Origin: Alginatibacterium sediminis
GTDB lineage: Bacteria > Pseudomonadota > Gammaproteobacteria > Enterobacterales > Celerinatantimonadaceae
Direction: 5' to 3'
Assembly (NCBI RefSeq): GCF_003610775.1
Contig: NZ_RAQO01000012.1
Span: 47,398 to 111,397 of the forward strand
Length of the DNA stretch: 64,000 nt
Numbering within the stretch: position 1 is the stretch's first letter; every line of letters starts with the position of its first letter. The translations under genes and the position numbers were made by a program. Positions 16,359 through 27,435 of this stretch are shown one piece after another. The notes beneath the pieces are model-generated. The model did no database searches. It was not told the DNA's origin and worked only from the letters and a program-made list of their open reading frames with translations.

Positions 16359-18749
16359 ATGTCATCGAATTCCCCAGTAGTATCAGCTCTATTTCGTCCA
16401 GCGATTAAGTTATTAGCGCGCGGCAAAGTTGTCCCTGAAAATCCTGTTAGTGAGTTTAATCTCAATTTATCGCAACCTATTTTCTATGTGTTAGCCGGGG
16501 ACTCTTTAAGTGACTTATTGGCGCTTCAACAAACCTGTGCCAAACAAGGACTTCCAGATCCATTATCCCCAATTGTGCATAATGGCAACACCTACCCTCG
16601 CTATGGATATTTAATTAATCGTCGCGGTGAAACCAGCGCCAGCTTAATCCAGAACTTACAATTGGCTCTAGGCTTACATCAAGGTGATGACAGCTTGGAT
16701 GTGCAAATGCTGCCAGTCAAAGTTTTTTGGGACAGACACCCGGGTCGCGAAAGCATCCATGATGTAGCACAACGACGCAGCCCAAAACCCCCTGGTTTCT
16801 TTAAACAATCGTGTTTGGTCTTATTCAAAGGCCGCGAAAATCTAATTCGGTTTAGCCAAGCCGTTAGTTTACGCGACATGTCTCAGCGCCAAGGTGTTGA
16901 ACTTAAAAGTGCTCAAAAGCTAGCGCGAGTAGCGCGTATTCACTTTAGCCGCATGCAAAGCATTGCCCAAGGACCGCGCTTACCGCAAAGACGCCATATG
17001 TTCGAACAACTATTGGCATCACCAGCGCTGCGTAAGGCCATTCAGGACGAAGCGTCAGTTAAAAATATTTCCAATGATAAAGCACGCGAAACGGCGCTAG
17101 GTTATTTGGATGAAATAGCCACTGATTTCTCCTATAAACAAATTCGCTTCGCCGACGCTCTGCTGAGTTGGGTGTGGAACAAAATTTATGCTGGCGTACA
17201 AGTCAACAATGCCGAACCCATCCGCAAACTGGCTCAAGATGGCCATGAAATCGTCTACGTGCCTTGTCATCGAAGTCACATGGACTATTTGCTAATGTCC
17301 TATGTCTTATATCACCAGGGCATGGTTCCACCGCATATCGCCGCTGGTGTAAATTTGAACTTTTGGCCAGCAGGACCATTTTTCCGCCGTACTGGTGCTT
17401 TTTTTATTCGTCGTTCGTTTAAAGGCAATAAACTGTACTCTACGGTTTTTCGCGAGTACCTCAGTCAGCTGTTTATTAAAGGCTATTCGATTGAATACTT
17501 TAGTGAAGGAGGCCGAAGCCGAACCGGACGTCTATTGCCACCAAAAACTGGCATGTTAGCAATGACTCTACAAGCCATGCTTCGAGGCATGGAACGCCCT
17601 GTAACTTTGGTTCCGGTCTATTTTGGTTATGAACATGTAATGGAAGTAGGCACTTACTTCGAAGAACTTCGCGGCAAACCAAAGCAAAAAGAATCACTGT
17701 TCTCACTGTTTGGCATGGTGCGCAAACTGCGTAACTTTGGCCATGGCTACGTGAATTTTGGCGAGCCAATCCCGCTCAATCAACGTCTAAATCAACTTGC
17801 GCCTCAATGGCGTGACAGTATCGATCCGATTGAACTATCTAGGCCAACATGGCTCACTCCAGCGGTGAACCAAATCGCTGATGAGATGATGGTAAAAATT
17901 AACTCGGCGGCGGCGGTATCTTCACTGGCTCTTTGTGCCAGTGTGCTACTTGCCAGTGAAAAACGTAAATTGTCCTATTCGCAGATGGAGCGCCAAGTTG
18001 ATTTATGCTTAAGCCTTTTGCGGAAAATCCCCTACAGCCCTTACGTCACTTTCCCCGAAGGAGATAGCGAAGCCGTACTGACCCACGCGATCAGCTTGGA
18101 TAAATTTGAGGTTGTGGAAGATAGCCTTGGGAAAATGATAAGTTTGGATGAACGCCAGCAGGTGTTATTGAATTTCTATCGAAACAACATCCATCATTTG
18201 CTCGTGATACCAGCAATTCTCGCATGCTGTCTCGTGCGTATTAACAAAGTGCGTGATGCTCAATTAGATAATATCCTCAAAACGCTCTACCCGATGATTG
18301 CTGACGAGCTATTTATGCAATATGAGTTAGACGATCTGAGTACAGTCTGTCAGCAATACTTGCAATTATTTGCTGATTTACAGTTAATTAGCAGTGAGGA
18401 CGGCGTGCATACCTTACGCAGCGAACACCGCGGCACCTTGGCCTTGTTGGGACGTATGGCAGACGATACGCTTAATCGTTACGCGGTAATGGCAATGGCC
18501 ATTAATACCAAAACCGGTAGCTCTCGCAGCGATTTAGAGCAACATTGCTTGGCGGCCAACCAACGTTTAGCAGCCATGCATCAAGTAGACAGACCCATTC
18601 TCTACGACAAGAAAACCAATAGCCGTCTACTCGCAAAAATGAAGGAACAAGGCTACGACAACGAAATAGCCAATTCAGCAGCACCTCTGTTCTCCGTTTT
18701 GGAACCACTACTCGAAGATGGGGTATTTGATACCATAGAGGCGCTTTAG
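16359..18749 (+). CDS. plsB: Glycerol-3-phosphate 1-O-acyltransferase
   Basis: Membrane-associated enzyme making lysophosphatidic acid, the first step of phospholipid synthesis. The catalytic Hx4D motif is H304-RSHM-D309 ([10 protein letters not shown]), followed by the [14 protein letters not shown] block and the EGGRSRTGR block of motif III. At 796 residues it is a full-length PlsB (E. coli 807). It ends tail to tail with ubiA, the two stop regions sharing 4 bases, so no terminator separates them. Confidence 0.96.
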   Translation: MSSNSPVVSALFRPAIKLLARGKVVPENPVSEFNLNLSQPIFYVLAGDSLSDLLALQQTCAKQGLPDPLSPIVHNGNTYPRYGYLINRRGETSASLIQNLQLALGLHQGDDSLDVQMLPVKVFWDRHPGRESIHDVAQRRSPKPPGFFKQSCLVLFKGRENLIRFSQAVSLRDMSQRQGVELKSAQKLARVARIHFSRMQSIAQGPRLPQRRHMFEQLLASPALRKAIQDEASVKNISNDKARETALGYLDEIATDFSYKQIRFADALLSWVWNKIYAGVQVNNAEPIRKLAQDGHEIVYVPCHRSHMDYLLMSYVLYHQGMVPPHIAAGVNLNFWPAGPFFRRTGAFFIRRSFKGNKLYSTVFREYLSQLFIKGYSIEYFSEGGRSRTGRLLPPKTGMLAMTLQAMLRGMERPVTLVPVYFGYEHVMEVGTYFEELRGKPKQKESLFSLFGMVRKLRNFGHGYVNFGEPIPLNQRLNQLAPQWRDSIDPIELSRPTWLTPAVNQIADEMMVKINSAAAVSSLALCASVLLASEKRKLSYSQMERQVDLCLSLLRKIPYSPYVTFPEGDSEAVLTHAISLDKFEVVEDSLGKMISLDERQQVLLNFYRNNIHHLLVIPAILACCLVRINKVRDAQLDNILKTLYPMIADELFMQYELDDLSTVCQQYLQLFADLQLISSEDGVHTLRSEHRGTLALLGRMADDTLNRYAVMAMAINTKTGSSRSDLEQHCLAANQRLAAMHQVDRPILYDKKTNSRLLAKMKEQGYDNEIANSAAPLFSVLEPLLEDGVFDTIEAL

Positions 18750-19603
18750 AACGAATAGACAGCCGCGATTCCGATAAAAACAACCAAGCCTACTTGGTTG
18801 TTGTGCAAAAAGGCCTTAAAACATAAGGCTCTATCACGGTCTTTGATTAAGTATTGCTGATAAATAAACATAAAGAACGCAACTAACAGGCTAAGTTGGA
18901 AAACTAAACTTAGCCTTAGCTGTTGTCCAAGCCAGAACAAGCAAAGCAAAAAACCAAGCTGCAATAGTGCTACTGCAAGTTTATCTCTGCGACCAAACAG
19001 AATCGCTGTCGATTTCACCCCTATTTTTAAATCGTCATCCCGGTCAACCATTGCATACATCGTGTCATACACAACAGTCCACAGTACATTCGCCAACAAT
19101 AATAGCCAAGCGTAAGCAGGGACAGCACCAGTTTGAGCAGCAAAGGCCATTGGAATAGCCCAACTAAAAGCAAGCCCCAGTACAAACTGAGGAAGATGGG
19201 TAAAGCGTTTCATAAATGGATAAACAAATGCCAAGGCTGCTGCAGCGAACGATAACGCAATCGTTAGGGAATTTAGTTGCAACACCAAAACAAAGGCTAA
19301 CAATAGTAAGCTCGCAAATAATAGTAATGCTTCGCGACTACTTATCTGCCCACTGGCTAGCGGTCTATTAGCCGTGCGTTTAACATGACCATCAAGTTTA
19401 CGGTCAGCATAGTCATTGATGACACACCCTGCGGAGCGCATAACAATCACGCCGAGGCAAAAAATAACCAATACCTTTATATCCGGTACCCCTTCGGCTG
19501 CTAACCAAAGCGCCCACAAGCATGGCCACAGTAACAACAGCGTGCCGATGGGTTTGTCTAAGCGCATCAATTGCGCATAACTCGTTAGCTTTTGCTTAAG
19601 CAT
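18746..19603 (-). CDS. ubiA: 4-hydroxybenzoate polyprenyltransferase
   Basis: Integral membrane prenyltransferase attaching the isoprenoid tail to 4-hydroxybenzoate in ubiquinone synthesis. Two aspartate-rich motifs are seen: [15 protein letters not shown] near residues 64-78, and [12 protein letters not shown] near residues 180-191. Multiple hydrophobic segments fill the rest. Length 285 is usual. It follows ubiC after 2 bases. Confidence 0.96.
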   Translation of the reverse strand: MLKQKLTSYAQLMRLDKPIGTLLLLWPCLWALWLAAEGVPDIKVLVIFCLGVIVMRSAGCVINDYADRKLDGHVKRTANRPLASGQISSREALLLFASLLLLAFVLVLQLNSLTIALSFAAAALAFVYPFMKRFTHLPQFVLGLAFSWAIPMAFAAQTGAVPAYAWLLLLANVLWTVVYDTMYAMVDRDDDLKIGVKSTAILFGRRDKLAVALLQLGFLLCLFWLGQQLRLSLVFQLSLLVAFFMFIYQQYLIKDRDRALCFKAFLHNNQVGLVVFIGIAAVYSF

Positions 19604-19605
19604 TG

Positions 19606-20151
19606 CTAGTCCTTTAGAAAATCACAATAAGCTGCGCTGTGCGGCAAAAATACTTCGGTTACCAATAAGGGCGCACTGTCGAGATGGAATAAAGAGCGTC
19701 GCGACCAAAGCGAATCGCGTTGCGCATATCGGGTTGGCTCAAGCCCATAATCATTACCTCTGAGTTGAGCAACTTGAGTTGATTGACGTTGAACTTTAGG
19801 GTGATTAAACAAAAACTCGCCTAAAGGTTTGGTTTTAAGATCTGGGATCTGCTGTGCTTCTTGCTCTAAGGTTGATTGAGGAATAACACTTCGTGCAAAA
19901 ACCCAAACCTGCCCATCACAAAGAAGCTCAACCTCTCGAACCCAAAACTGTTGTACTTGTTGGTCAAAAAGCGCGGCTTCACTTTGGTACAAAGGTGCAA
20001 AGCCTTCACTAAGAACTCGTACGGCAAAGTGTTGGCAATGCTTACGCAGTCGAGCGGTTAATGAATGTGGGTCAAGTAACCAACTTTTCAAGGATGACGG
20101 CAAGCTTTCAGTTGACGCACTTGGAAGCCAAGTCGGCTCAGAAATTTGCAT
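19606..20151 (-). CDS. ubiC: Chorismate lyase
   Basis: Converts chorismate to 4-hydroxybenzoate and pyruvate, the entry to ubiquinone. The LTARLRKHC block (from about residue 31), the WVFARSVIP block (about 88) and the C-terminal [20 protein letters not shown] give the UbiC pattern. I take the ATG ending at 20151 (181 residues). A TTG seven codons upstream (20172) is also in frame. Neither has a clear Shine-Dalgarno. It forms an operon with ubiA. Confidence 0.9.
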   Translation of the reverse strand: MQISEPTWLPSASTESLPSSLKSWLLDPHSLTARLRKHCQHFAVRVLSEGFAPLYQSEAALFDQQVQQFWVREVELLCDGQVWVFARSVIPQSTLEQEAQQIPDLKTKPLGEFLFNHPKVQRQSTQVAQLRGNDYGLEPTRYAQRDSLWSRRSLFHLDSAPLLVTEVFLPHSAAYCDFLKD

Positions 20152-20311
20152 ATTTGGTTTGGTATATAACAAAGTACGACCATAGATTTGAAACAGCGAG
20201 CCATTATCACCAATATTTTACAGAAAGCACAGCCTAGATCGGAACTTAACACGATGCTTGCTTGACGCTTGCTACGAATATCTAAACAATGTACCTAATG
20301 GATATTAATTT

Positions 20312-20328
20312 ATCAGTCCTCGACTGAT
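20312..20328. promoter_or_regulatory. Inverted repeat before the FliL-like gene
   Basis: ATCAGTC (20312-20318) and GACTGAT (20322-20328) around a CTC loop, 22 bases before the ATG. It could be an operator or a leader hairpin. Nothing more can be said from sequence. Confidence 0.35.
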
Positions 20329-20350
20329 ATAGCTTTGGGACACCACCATC

Positions 20351-20758
20351 ATGTTGAAAATGCCCGCATTTTTTCTATGTTCGCTACTTAGCCTTTTTGT
20401 TCTTTCTGCCCATGCAGAGCAAGAAACAACGACTAACAACTGGACTTATCATCGTATGCAACCTGCAATTGTTACCAACTATATCAGTAGTGGTCGCCGT
20501 TTAGGTTATGTGAAAACCTCGGTTGAACTGATGGTTAACGCGGGACCAGACCTTGCGTTGGTAGAGTTACATGACCCTTTGTTACGCGATGCCATTATCG
20601 AAATTTTTGGGCAGCAAACTGAAGATGAAGTGCGAGCAATAGACGGAAAAGAGCGGATCCGACAACTATGCCTCGTCCGCGTCAATGATTTGCTCGTCCA
20701 AGAAACCGGTAAAAAACTTGTCAATGACCTACTTTTTACAACCTATTTCTATGAGTAA
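20351..20758 (+). CDS. FliL-like protein with signal peptide
   Basis: A 135-residue protein with an N-terminal hydrophobic signal (about 1-22, LSAHAEQ cleavage region). It then matches the FliL C-terminal pattern: a strand region (RRLGYVKTSVELMV), a helix beginning DPLLRDAIIEIF, and the ending DLLFTTYFYE. True FliL has a cytoplasmic stub and a membrane anchor; here the segment looks cleavable. No flagellar genes are nearby, so it may be a stand-alone paralogue. Start at 20351 or the ATG at 20360. Confidence 0.72.
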   Translation: MLKMPAFFLCSLLSLFVLSAHAEQETTTNNWTYHRMQPAIVTNYISSGRRLGYVKTSVELMVNAGPDLALVELHDPLLRDAIIEIFGQQTEDEVRAIDGKERIRQLCLVRVNDLLVQETGKKLVNDLLFTTYFYE

Positions 20759-20775
20759 AACTAAGTACGTAAGTG

Positions 20776-21618
20776 TTAATTTTTCTTGGAAGTGAAACGG
20801 TCAAAAACTGCCTGTAAACAACCAACGATTAAACCAAACAAATGCGCAAGGTTAGCCGTTGGTGGTCCCGCGAGATCCATAAAACCAATGACTAGCCATA
20901 CCAGCATAAAACCGACAATCGAACGGCTAACGGTTAGGCCCTTCTCCGGACGTAACCAACCAGTCCACCAGCAATAACCTAGCAACGCATAGACAACACC
21001 CGATAATCCACCAAAATTAGGGCCCGTTGCAATTAGCTGTGCAAGGTTAGGAATCACCGCTGCTACAACAGTAACAAGTAGTAGTTTTTGCCAACCTAAT
21101 TGCCGTTCTATTTCGCCACCGAGTTGCCACCACCACAAACTATTAAAGACAATATGTAAAATTGAAAAATGCAGAAAAATAGGAGTAATCACCCGCCAAC
21201 TATTGCTCAAGGTAATTTGATCAAGCTCTGGAATTCGTAGGCTCATAAAAACCTCGCCACGAAAACCAATGTTCATTAGCAGATAGCTTATACCAGAAAT
21301 CGCCATTACCAACATGGTGACAATCCCCGCATGAGCGCTCAATGATTGCCAAAAGGAGCTGCCCATTTTGGGGTAACTCAGCGGCGCACCGCTAACGTCG
21401 TTGCGCTCCCAAGATGCGGCTTGATACTTTTTATCACCGGGGTTATCCATGAAGGCACGTAGTTCTTTTTCAGTATGCTCCAAGGCTGACTCGTCGATGA
21501 GTACAATAGCAATCGCGTCATTATGCGGAGCAAGCTGGCATTCAATATTTTGAATTCGCATATAGTCCACAAAAGCTTGAGCCAAACGCGCGTTTTTAAG
21601 TACCACTAATGTTTTCAA
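20776..21618 (-). CDS. glpG: Rhomboid intramembrane serine protease GlpG
   Basis: Cleaves membrane proteins within the bilayer. An N-terminal cytoplasmic domain (about 1-85) precedes the six-helix rhomboid core. Catalytic Ser206 lies in GGLSGVVY and His259 in ANLAHLFG; H155 and N159 match the oxyanion residues. The start is a TTG (ending 21618) overlapping the glpE stop as TTGA. Alignment with the E. coli N-terminus (VAQAFVDYM versus LAQAFVDYM here) supports it; the next in-frame ATG would cut the cytoplasmic domain. Confidence 0.94.
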   Translation of the reverse strand: MKTLVVLKNARLAQAFVDYMRIQNIECQLAPHNDAIAIVLIDESALEHTEKELRAFMDNPGDKKYQAASWERNDVSGAPLSYPKMGSSFWQSLSAHAGIVTMLVMAISGISYLLMNIGFRGEVFMSLRIPELDQITLSNSWRVITPIFLHFSILHIVFNSLWWWQLGGEIERQLGWQKLLLVTVVAAVIPNLAQLIATGPNFGGLSGVVYALLGYCWWTGWLRPEKGLTVSRSIVGFMLVWLVIGFMDLAGPPTANLAHLFGLIVGCLQAVFDRFTSKKN

Positions 21619-21947
21619 GAGACCTCGATATCAATATCTGTTGGACCATTGCTACGCTGCCATGCTTCAAAGCCTCCAGTTAAACTATAAACCTCTTCAA
21701 AACCTTGTTGTATAAGGTACTGCGCAGCGCCTTGTGAGCTTATCCCGTGATAACAACACACGACTATTGGTGTATCGAACTCGGTCTCACTAAGCAGTGT
21801 ATTTATTGTGCCGTCACTTAAATGCATTGCTCCCTTTGGGTGTCCCAGCGCATATGACTGAGGGTCGCGAATGTCTACGATGCGCGCCGTGCCGGTGTCT
21901 AACAGTGTAACTGCGTCTGCAACCTCGATGCTCTCAAATTGTTCCAT
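21615..21947 (-). CDS. glpE: Thiosulfate sulfurtransferase GlpE (rhodanese)
   Basis: Single-domain rhodanese, 110 residues, cytoplasmic, moving sulfane sulfur to thiol or cyanide acceptors. The active-site loop is C65-YHGIS, close to the CYHGNS of E. coli GlpE. The ARIVDIRDPQSYALGH segment is the usual rhodanese N-terminal motif. It is translationally coupled to glpG. The glpR and glpD partners seen in some genomes are not adjacent here. Confidence 0.93.
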   Translation of the reverse strand: MEQFESIEVADAVTLLDTGTARIVDIRDPQSYALGHPKGAMHLSDGTINTLLSETEFDTPIVVCCYHGISSQGAAQYLIQQGFEEVYSLTGGFEAWQRSNGPTDIDIEVS

Positions 21948-22056
21948 CGTCTTGTAATTCCTATTCCAAACTGCTTAACACAGAATATGCTGGATGTTGA
22001 AGCATAGTGCCACGCTTTTCTATTTCAAAAATACTATATTCTGGAAAAGATGCATC

Positions 22057-22078
22057 AAAAAAGGCAGCCGAAGCTGCC
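22057..22078 (-). terminator. Intrinsic terminator of the liv operon
   Basis: GGCAGC (22063-22068) pairs with GCTGCC (22073-22078) around CGAA, which is a UUCG tetraloop in the minus-strand RNA. Six T's (22057-22062 read on the minus strand) follow. It lies 22 bases past the livF stop. Confidence 0.9.
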
Positions 22079-22100
22079 CGTATTTCGATACAAATGAAGC

Positions 22101-22802
22101 TTAGCCACCCAAGTATGCTTTGCGTACATCTTCATTGGTCAACAGCGCGTCGCCGCTATCTTCAAGAACAATTCTACCGTTCTCGAGTACATAGCCACGA
22201 TCGGCTAAACGTAGGGCTTGGTTGGCATTTTGCTCAACCAAAAAGATGGTCATGCCTCTATCTCGCAAACTGGCCACAATATCAAAAATTTGTTGAATGA
22301 TGATTGGGGCTAAACCCAGCGAAGGTTCATCGAGTAACAGCAATCTTGGCTCACTCATTAAGGCTCGACCAATGGCTAGCATTTGTTGTTCCCCACCAGA
22401 CATGGTACCTGCCCGTTGGGAGATTCGTTCTCTCAAACGAGGAAACAACTCATACATTTCTTCTATTCGCTCGTCGGCTTGCTCGCTGGTGGCAAAGAAA
22501 GCCCCCATGCGTAGGTTCTCTTCAACCGTTAACCGCGAGAAAATACGCCGTCCTTCAGGAACCACTGCAATATCGCCACGCATAATTTCGTGGGTTTTTT
22601 TCTGAGTAATATCTTGGCCTTCAAACAGCACCTGTCCTGAACTTGCGCGAGGATCGCCACACAGCGTCATAAGCAAGGTGGTTTTACCAGCACCATTGGC
22701 ACCAATCAGACTAACAATCTCACCCTGTTCAACCTTAATGTTGACATCATGCAAAGCTTGGATCGGGCCATAGTGGGTCGATACGTTCTTAAATTCGAGC
22801 AT
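22101..22802 (-). CDS. livF: Branched-chain amino-acid ABC transporter ATPase LivF
   Basis: One of two ATPase subunits of a branched-chain amino-acid importer. Walker A is GANGAGKT, the ABC signature is MSGGEQQ, and Walker B is LLLLDEPSLG. Length 233 matches LivF. It is the last gene of the operon, 9 bases after livG, and is followed by a terminator. The substrate could also be another amino acid or amide, since HAAT-family members vary. Confidence 0.92.
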   Translation of the reverse strand: MLEFKNVSTHYGPIQALHDVNIKVEQGEIVSLIGANGAGKTTLLMTLCGDPRASSGQVLFEGQDITQKKTHEIMRGDIAVVPEGRRIFSRLTVEENLRMGAFFATSEQADERIEEMYELFPRLRERISQRAGTMSGGEQQMLAIGRALMSEPRLLLLDEPSLGLAPIIIQQIFDIVASLRDRGMTIFLVEQNANQALRLADRGYVLENGRIVLEDSGDALLTNEDVRKAYLGG

Positions 22803-22811
22803 GTATACCTC

Positions 22812-23576
22812 TTAAAACTCACCCAAATAGGCTTTGATGACGTCCGGGTTATCTTTAATCTCTGCAGGTTTGCCATTTGCTAGTGGACAACCTTGGTTAA
22901 CCACGTAAATACGGTCGCTAATTCCCATAACCAGCTTCATGTCATGCTCAATGAGCAAAACAGATACGTTCTCTTTGCTGCGCAAATCTTCAATCAGATT
23001 ATCTAAATCGTCTGTCTCTTTAGGATTTAGACCAGCTGCGGGTTCGTCCAGCATCAGTATTTGTGGTTGCGTCACCATACAGCGCGCAATCTCAAGACGC
23101 CGTTGCTGACCATAGGCTAAGTTGCCCGCGCTACGGTTAGCGAATTCGGCTAAGCCTACTTTTTCTAACCAGGAAAGCGCTCGCTGCATAGCATCCTGTT
23201 CACTGCGTCTAAACGCAGGGGTTTTCAGCAGGCCGGCGATAAAATTGTTATTGAGATGACGATGCTGAGCAACCAGCAAGTTTTCAATTACCGTCATGTC
23301 TTTAAACAAGCGAACATGTTGAAAGGTACGCACAATGCCTTTACGTGCGATCTGGTGTCCTTTCATTCCTTGGATGGCTTCTCCATTGAAGTGAATCTCA
23401 CCAGAGGTCGGTCTATAAAAACCAGTCAAACAATTAAAGACTGTCGTTTTACCGGCACCATTCGGACCAATGATAGACACGATTTCGCCCGGATGTAATT
23501 CCAAGGCAACATTGTTTACCGCAAGTAGACCACCAAAACGCATGGTCAAATTATCAACTTTAAGTAAGGCGCTCAT
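22812..23576 (-). CDS. livG: Branched-chain amino-acid ABC transporter ATPase LivG
   Basis: The second ATPase, 254 residues. Walker A is GPNGAGKTT, the signature region is LAYGQQRRLEIA, and Walker B is ILMLDEPAAGLNP, with the switch His in LLIEHDM. The AGLNPKE sequence after Walker B is characteristic of LivG-type proteins. One base separates it from livM. Confidence 0.92.
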   Translation of the reverse strand: MSALLKVDNLTMRFGGLLAVNNVALELHPGEIVSIIGPNGAGKTTVFNCLTGFYRPTSGEIHFNGEAIQGMKGHQIARKGIVRTFQHVRLFKDMTVIENLLVAQHRHLNNNFIAGLLKTPAFRRSEQDAMQRALSWLEKVGLAEFANRSAGNLAYGQQRRLEIARCMVTQPQILMLDEPAAGLNPKETDDLDNLIEDLRSKENVSVLLIEHDMKLVMGISDRIYVVNQGCPLANGKPAEIKDNPDVIKAYLGEF

Positions 23577-23577
23577 C

Positions 23578-24855
23578 TTAACTCGCCTCCTTGAGTTCTA
23601 AGTGCGGTCGGTTCATTGGCAACAGACCTTGTGGCCGCCAAATCATCATAAATACCATCATTAATCCAAACATCAACATCCGGTACTCGTTAAATTCGCG
23701 AGCCAGCTCAGGTAATACGGTCATAATAATGGCGGCAAAAACCACACCCAATTGTGATCCCATACCACCCAGAACAACAATAGCTAAGATAATCGCAGAC
23801 TCAATAAAGGTGAAAGACTCAGGGCTAATAAAGCCTTGGCGCGCCGCAAAAAAACTGCCCGCAAAACCTGCAAAGCCTGCACCAATCGTAAAGGCACTAA
23901 GTTTAATCACTGTTGGATTTAAACCCAGCGAACGACATGCGATTTCATCCTCACGTAAGGCTTCCCATGCGCGTCCTATCGGCATACGCAGCAGACGATT
24001 AATCACGAATAAGGTTATTGCTACCAACAAAACGGCCATTAAGTATAAGAAGATAACTTTATGGGTCGACGAGTAGTCGTAGCCAAAGAAGTTATGCATG
24101 GTATCCCAGCCACCATCTTTAACTTTACGATTAAACTCTAGACCGAAGAAAGTCGGCTTTGCAATTCCACTTATTCCGTTAGGACCGCCGGTCAAATGGG
24201 TTAGATTGTTTAGCAACAGACGGATTATTTCACCGAACCCCAAGGTTACAATCGCCAAATAATCACCGCGTAAACGCAGCACGGGAAAGCCCAGTATTAA
24301 ACCAAACAAAGCTGCCAAACCACCAGCGATTGGCAAGCAAGTCCAAAAACCTAAACCCTGCTCACTAAGTAATGCATAGCTGTAAGCACCTACTGCATAG
24401 AAGCCGACATAGCCCAAATCTAACAGGCCAGCCAAGCCAACCACAACGTTTAACCCAAGGCCTAGCATGATATAGATAAGCGCCAAGGTTGCTAAATCTA
24501 CAGAGCCGCGTGTGACTAAGAAAGGCCAAATAATCAATGCCGCCAGAACAAAACTGACCATTAAGCGAAACCCCTTAGGGTTACTCTCCATGGTCGGCAA
24601 TTTAAAACTGAGTTTAAATCCAGAACTCGCATCACCAGGTTTCTTTTTAAATCGACCAAAAATGGCCTGATGAAATAGCTGGCTAAAGAAAACTGCCGCC
24701 ACGCCAATATAGAGCCACTGTAGGGACTTCGCTGACGCTAATGACAGTTGAATCCCTTGACTACTGGCTTCCATGCGCACGCCAAGCATCCAACCGGCAA
24801 GGATGAGAAAAGTAATGCTAGAAATTAATGCATTCTTTAAGGCTGAAGAACTCAT
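23578..24855 (-). CDS. livM: Branched-chain amino-acid ABC permease LivM
   Basis: Integral membrane permease with many hydrophobic segments. [25 protein letters not shown] and the [19 protein letters not shown] coupling region are typical of LivM. At 425 residues it carries an N-terminal extension (about the first 100 residues, with two extra membrane segments and a Lys-rich linker), as in E. coli LivM (also 425). The ATG overlaps the livH stop by 4 bases. Confidence 0.92.
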   Translation of the reverse strand: MSSSALKNALISSITFLILAGWMLGVRMEASSQGIQLSLASAKSLQWLYIGVAAVFFSQLFHQAIFGRFKKKPGDASSGFKLSFKLPTMESNPKGFRLMVSFVLAALIIWPFLVTRGSVDLATLALIYIMLGLGLNVVVGLAGLLDLGYVGFYAVGAYSYALLSEQGLGFWTCLPIAGGLAALFGLILGFPVLRLRGDYLAIVTLGFGEIIRLLLNNLTHLTGGPNGISGIAKPTFFGLEFNRKVKDGGWDTMHNFFGYDYSSTHKVIFLYLMAVLLVAITLFVINRLLRMPIGRAWEALREDEIACRSLGLNPTVIKLSAFTIGAGFAGFAGSFFAARQGFISPESFTFIESAIILAIVVLGGMGSQLGVVFAAIIMTVLPELAREFNEYRMLMFGLMMVFMMIWRPQGLLPMNRPHLELKEAS

Positions 24856-25778
24856 ACTTTTTCAACCTCCGGTTTTCCTAGTAGACCTGTAGGCATAAAT
24901 AACAATACAAAACATAACAATCCAAACGAAACCACGTCTTTGTATTCAGTACTAAAGTAGCCCGCGGTAATTGCTTCTGTAATACCAAGCAATAAGCCAC
25001 CTAATACCGCGCCGGGAATCGAGCCAATACCACCAAGAACAGCTGCTGTAAATGCTTTAAGACCCGCCATAAAGCCTACATACGGGTTAATTACGCCATA
25101 GTAGAGCCCAAGCAAGACGCCAGCAACAGCTGCCAATGCAGCACCAATGACGAAGGTTACTGAAATAACTTTATTAGTATCGATGCCCAACAAATTTGCC
25201 ATTCCAATATCTTCTGAGCACGCACGACATGCGCGCCCCATACGAGAACGCGAAATAAACAAAGTAAGCAAGGTCATCGCCACAAAGGTCACCACAAAAA
25301 TGATGACCTGCATGTAAGAAATAGTGAGATTAAATCCGTCTTCAGGACCAAAGCTCCAACCACCCGTGATTAGGCTTGGCATCGCAATATCGCGACTGCC
25401 TTGAGCAAGACGAATTAAATTTTGAAGAAAGATCGACATACCGATTGCTGAGATCAATGGAATTAGTCGATTGCCGCCTCGCAAAGGGCGATAGGCGATA
25501 CGTTCAATTGTCCAGCCATAGGCACTGGTTACAATCATACTGATCACAAATGCACCGACCATCAAAACAGGTAGCGCATCAATACCTAGCATTGCTAGTG
25601 CTGCAAGCACCATAAACGCCACGTAGCTACCAATCATATACACTTCGCCATGGGCAAAGTTAATCATGCCGATGATACCGTAAACCATGGTATAGCCGAT
25701 CGCAATCAACGCATAGGTACTGCCAATTGTTAGACCGTTAACCATCTGTTGGAAAAAATAGAAGAACTGCTCAGACAT
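24852..25778 (-). CDS. livH: Branched-chain amino-acid ABC permease LivH
   Basis: Membrane permease with the LivH opening [20 protein letters not shown]. The start is taken at the ATG ending 25778 (MSEQFFYF), preceded by GAGG 7 bases upstream; the frame remains open for 18 more codons but without family likeness. The protein is 308 residues, as in E. coli. It follows livK after 99 bases that contain a terminator. Confidence 0.92.
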   Translation of the reverse strand: MSEQFFYFFQQMVNGLTIGSTYALIAIGYTMVYGIIGMINFAHGEVYMIGSYVAFMVLAALAMLGIDALPVLMVGAFVISMIVTSAYGWTIERIAYRPLRGGNRLIPLISAIGMSIFLQNLIRLAQGSRDIAMPSLITGGWSFGPEDGFNLTISYMQVIIFVVTFVAMTLLTLFISRSRMGRACRACSEDIGMANLLGIDTNKVISVTFVIGAALAAVAGVLLGLYYGVINPYVGFMAGLKAFTAAVLGGIGSIPGAVLGGLLLGITEAITAGYFSTEYKDVVSFGLLCFVLLFMPTGLLGKPEVEKV

Positions 25779-25836
25779 AGGTGCCTCAAGATTTCCTTGC
25801 TCAAGGCTGAAAAAGCGACGAACAAGAAACAATAAC

Positions 25837-25867
25837 TAAAAAAACACCAGCCCTAAAGCTGGTGTTT
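25837..25867 (-). terminator. Partial terminator between livK and livH
   Basis: A 10-bp perfect stem (AAACACCAGC at 25842-25851 with GCTGGTGTTT at 25858-25867) and a T-run on the minus strand. Because livHMGF follow in the same direction with no obvious promoter, it probably lets part of the transcription through and keeps the binding protein in excess, as is usual for such operons. Confidence 0.88.
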
Positions 25868-25877
25868 GAACTACAAA

Positions 25878-26972
25878 TTACTCAGCTACTGACGAGGTAC
25901 CGTCTGCATGCCAGCTAAATACACCAAAGTCGAAACCTTTAAGGTCGCCTTTTTCGTCCCACTGAAGTGGGCCTGCAACTGTTTCGATAGTATTGCTACG
26001 TAAGTAGTTTGCAATTGCCTCTGGATCTGAATCAACGGCTGCTGCAGTAGCGATAGCTTGCATCGCAGCGTAAGTTGTCCAAACGAAAGGACCGGTTGGA
26101 TCTTCACCTTTCGCACTAATTGCATCAACGATAAAGCCGTTAGCAGGATCTAAGTCGTATTTCTTAGGAAGAGTAACGAATAAACCTTCTGATGCATCAC
26201 CAGCGATAGCGGAGATATCTTTGTTACCAACACCTTCTGGACCCATAAATTTAGCATCAAGGCCTTTCTCGGCAGATTGACGCAAAATCAAGCCCAATTC
26301 AGGGTGATAGCCACCGTAGTAAACGAAATCAACTTTCTCTTTTTGCAGTTTAGCAATCAGTGCTGAGAAATCTTTGTCGCCCGCAGTAACCCCTTCGAAT
26401 GCTACAACCGATACGCCAGCTGCTTCCAATTCAAGTTTAACTGAAGTTGCGATACCTTCGCCGTATTGCTGCTTATCATGAATAACTGCTACGCGTTCCG
26501 GCTTAACAGAGTTGATGATGTAACGCGCTGCGGTTGGGCCTTGGTCGCTATCCAAACCAATAGTACGGAATACATATTCGTAACCGTTAGCGGTAATGTC
26601 AGGACTAGTTGATGCCGGAGTAATCATCAAAATGCCTTCGTCTTCGTAGACATCACTAGCAGCTTGAGTTGCACCTGAACACAAGTGGCCAACAACATAT
26701 TGAATACCGTCGTTTACGATTTTGTTTGCTACAGCAACTGCTTGCTTCGGCTCGCACGCGTCATCATAAGAAATGGCTTGAATGGTGATGTCGCCTTGAA
26801 TAAGTTCTGCGGCGATATTTGCACCGGTGAATTGCATATCACCGTATTGAGCAACAGGGCCCGTTTGTGGACCAGCGATGGCAACTTTAATCGTTTCAGC
26901 GCTAACTAAAGAACTACCGAAAAGAGCAAAACTTACTGCGACACCAGCGGCAGTTTTTGTCCATTTTGTCAT
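25878..26972 (-). CDS. livK: Branched-chain amino-acid periplasmic binding protein LivK
   Basis: Periplasmic solute-binding protein feeding LivHMGF. I start it at the ATG ending 26972 ([11 protein letters not shown]), which gives a clean signal peptide (VSA-ETIKV) and has GGAG 9 bases upstream; the frame runs 43 codons further without a signal-like sequence. The mature start [19 protein letters not shown] and the [16 protein letters not shown] block are typical of LivJ/LivK. Length 364. Confidence 0.93.
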   Translation of the reverse strand: MTKWTKTAAGVAVSFALFGSSLVSAETIKVAIAGPQTGPVAQYGDMQFTGANIAAELIQGDITIQAISYDDACEPKQAVAVANKIVNDGIQYVVGHLCSGATQAASDVYEDEGILMITPASTSPDITANGYEYVFRTIGLDSDQGPTAARYIINSVKPERVAVIHDKQQYGEGIATSVKLELEAAGVSVVAFEGVTAGDKDFSALIAKLQKEKVDFVYYGGYHPELGLILRQSAEKGLDAKFMGPEGVGNKDISAIAGDASEGLFVTLPKKYDLDPANGFIVDAISAKGEDPTGPFVWTTYAAMQAIATAAAVDSDPEAIANYLRSNTIETVAGPLQWDEKGDLKGFDFGVFSWHADGTSSVAE

Positions 26973-27435
26973 TATTATTTCTCCATGAAGTATTTTATGT
27001 GTGCTGCTGCGATAGACCGTCACCCATAATTTTTGCTTTATAATGGGGTGATCGCATTCCATCGTTACGACATTTTTACCTGTTGGATTGACTAAGAACA
27101 AGTCAGAAATTCTAGAACTGATGCAATTTGACCTTCACCGCTCAGCTTAAAATGTTGCGCTAGGTCACATTGTTAGATTAAGCGAAATATATTTAACAAT
27201 TGAGCAGTTATATAGACTGGAAATTAAACAAAAGGCAGTCGCAAACTTTTATTTTGCGATCCGCCTAAAATATATCCCTATAAAGACCCATGCTTTAAAG
27301 TCAGTTGTTTTAGGTATACCCGTAGATAATGCTATAAATGAGCATCATCTGGCTATTTACTCCGCAATAACACTTAATTAACATCCTGCACCGGGATGGA
27401 GCATCAACTGATCGGACATCTCGATATTGTACGCA
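26973..27435. promoter_or_regulatory. Long leader/promoter region upstream of livK
   Basis: 463 bases between the mscS stop and livK. TCGCAAA/TTTGCGA (27239-27259, loop CTTTTAT) and CATCC/GGATG (27382-27398) are inverted repeats, and TTCTAGAA near 27111-27118 is a palindrome. I could not place a convincing -35/-10 pair. No T-tract terminator for the mscS gene is evident. No reading frame of note is present. Confidence 0.4.
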
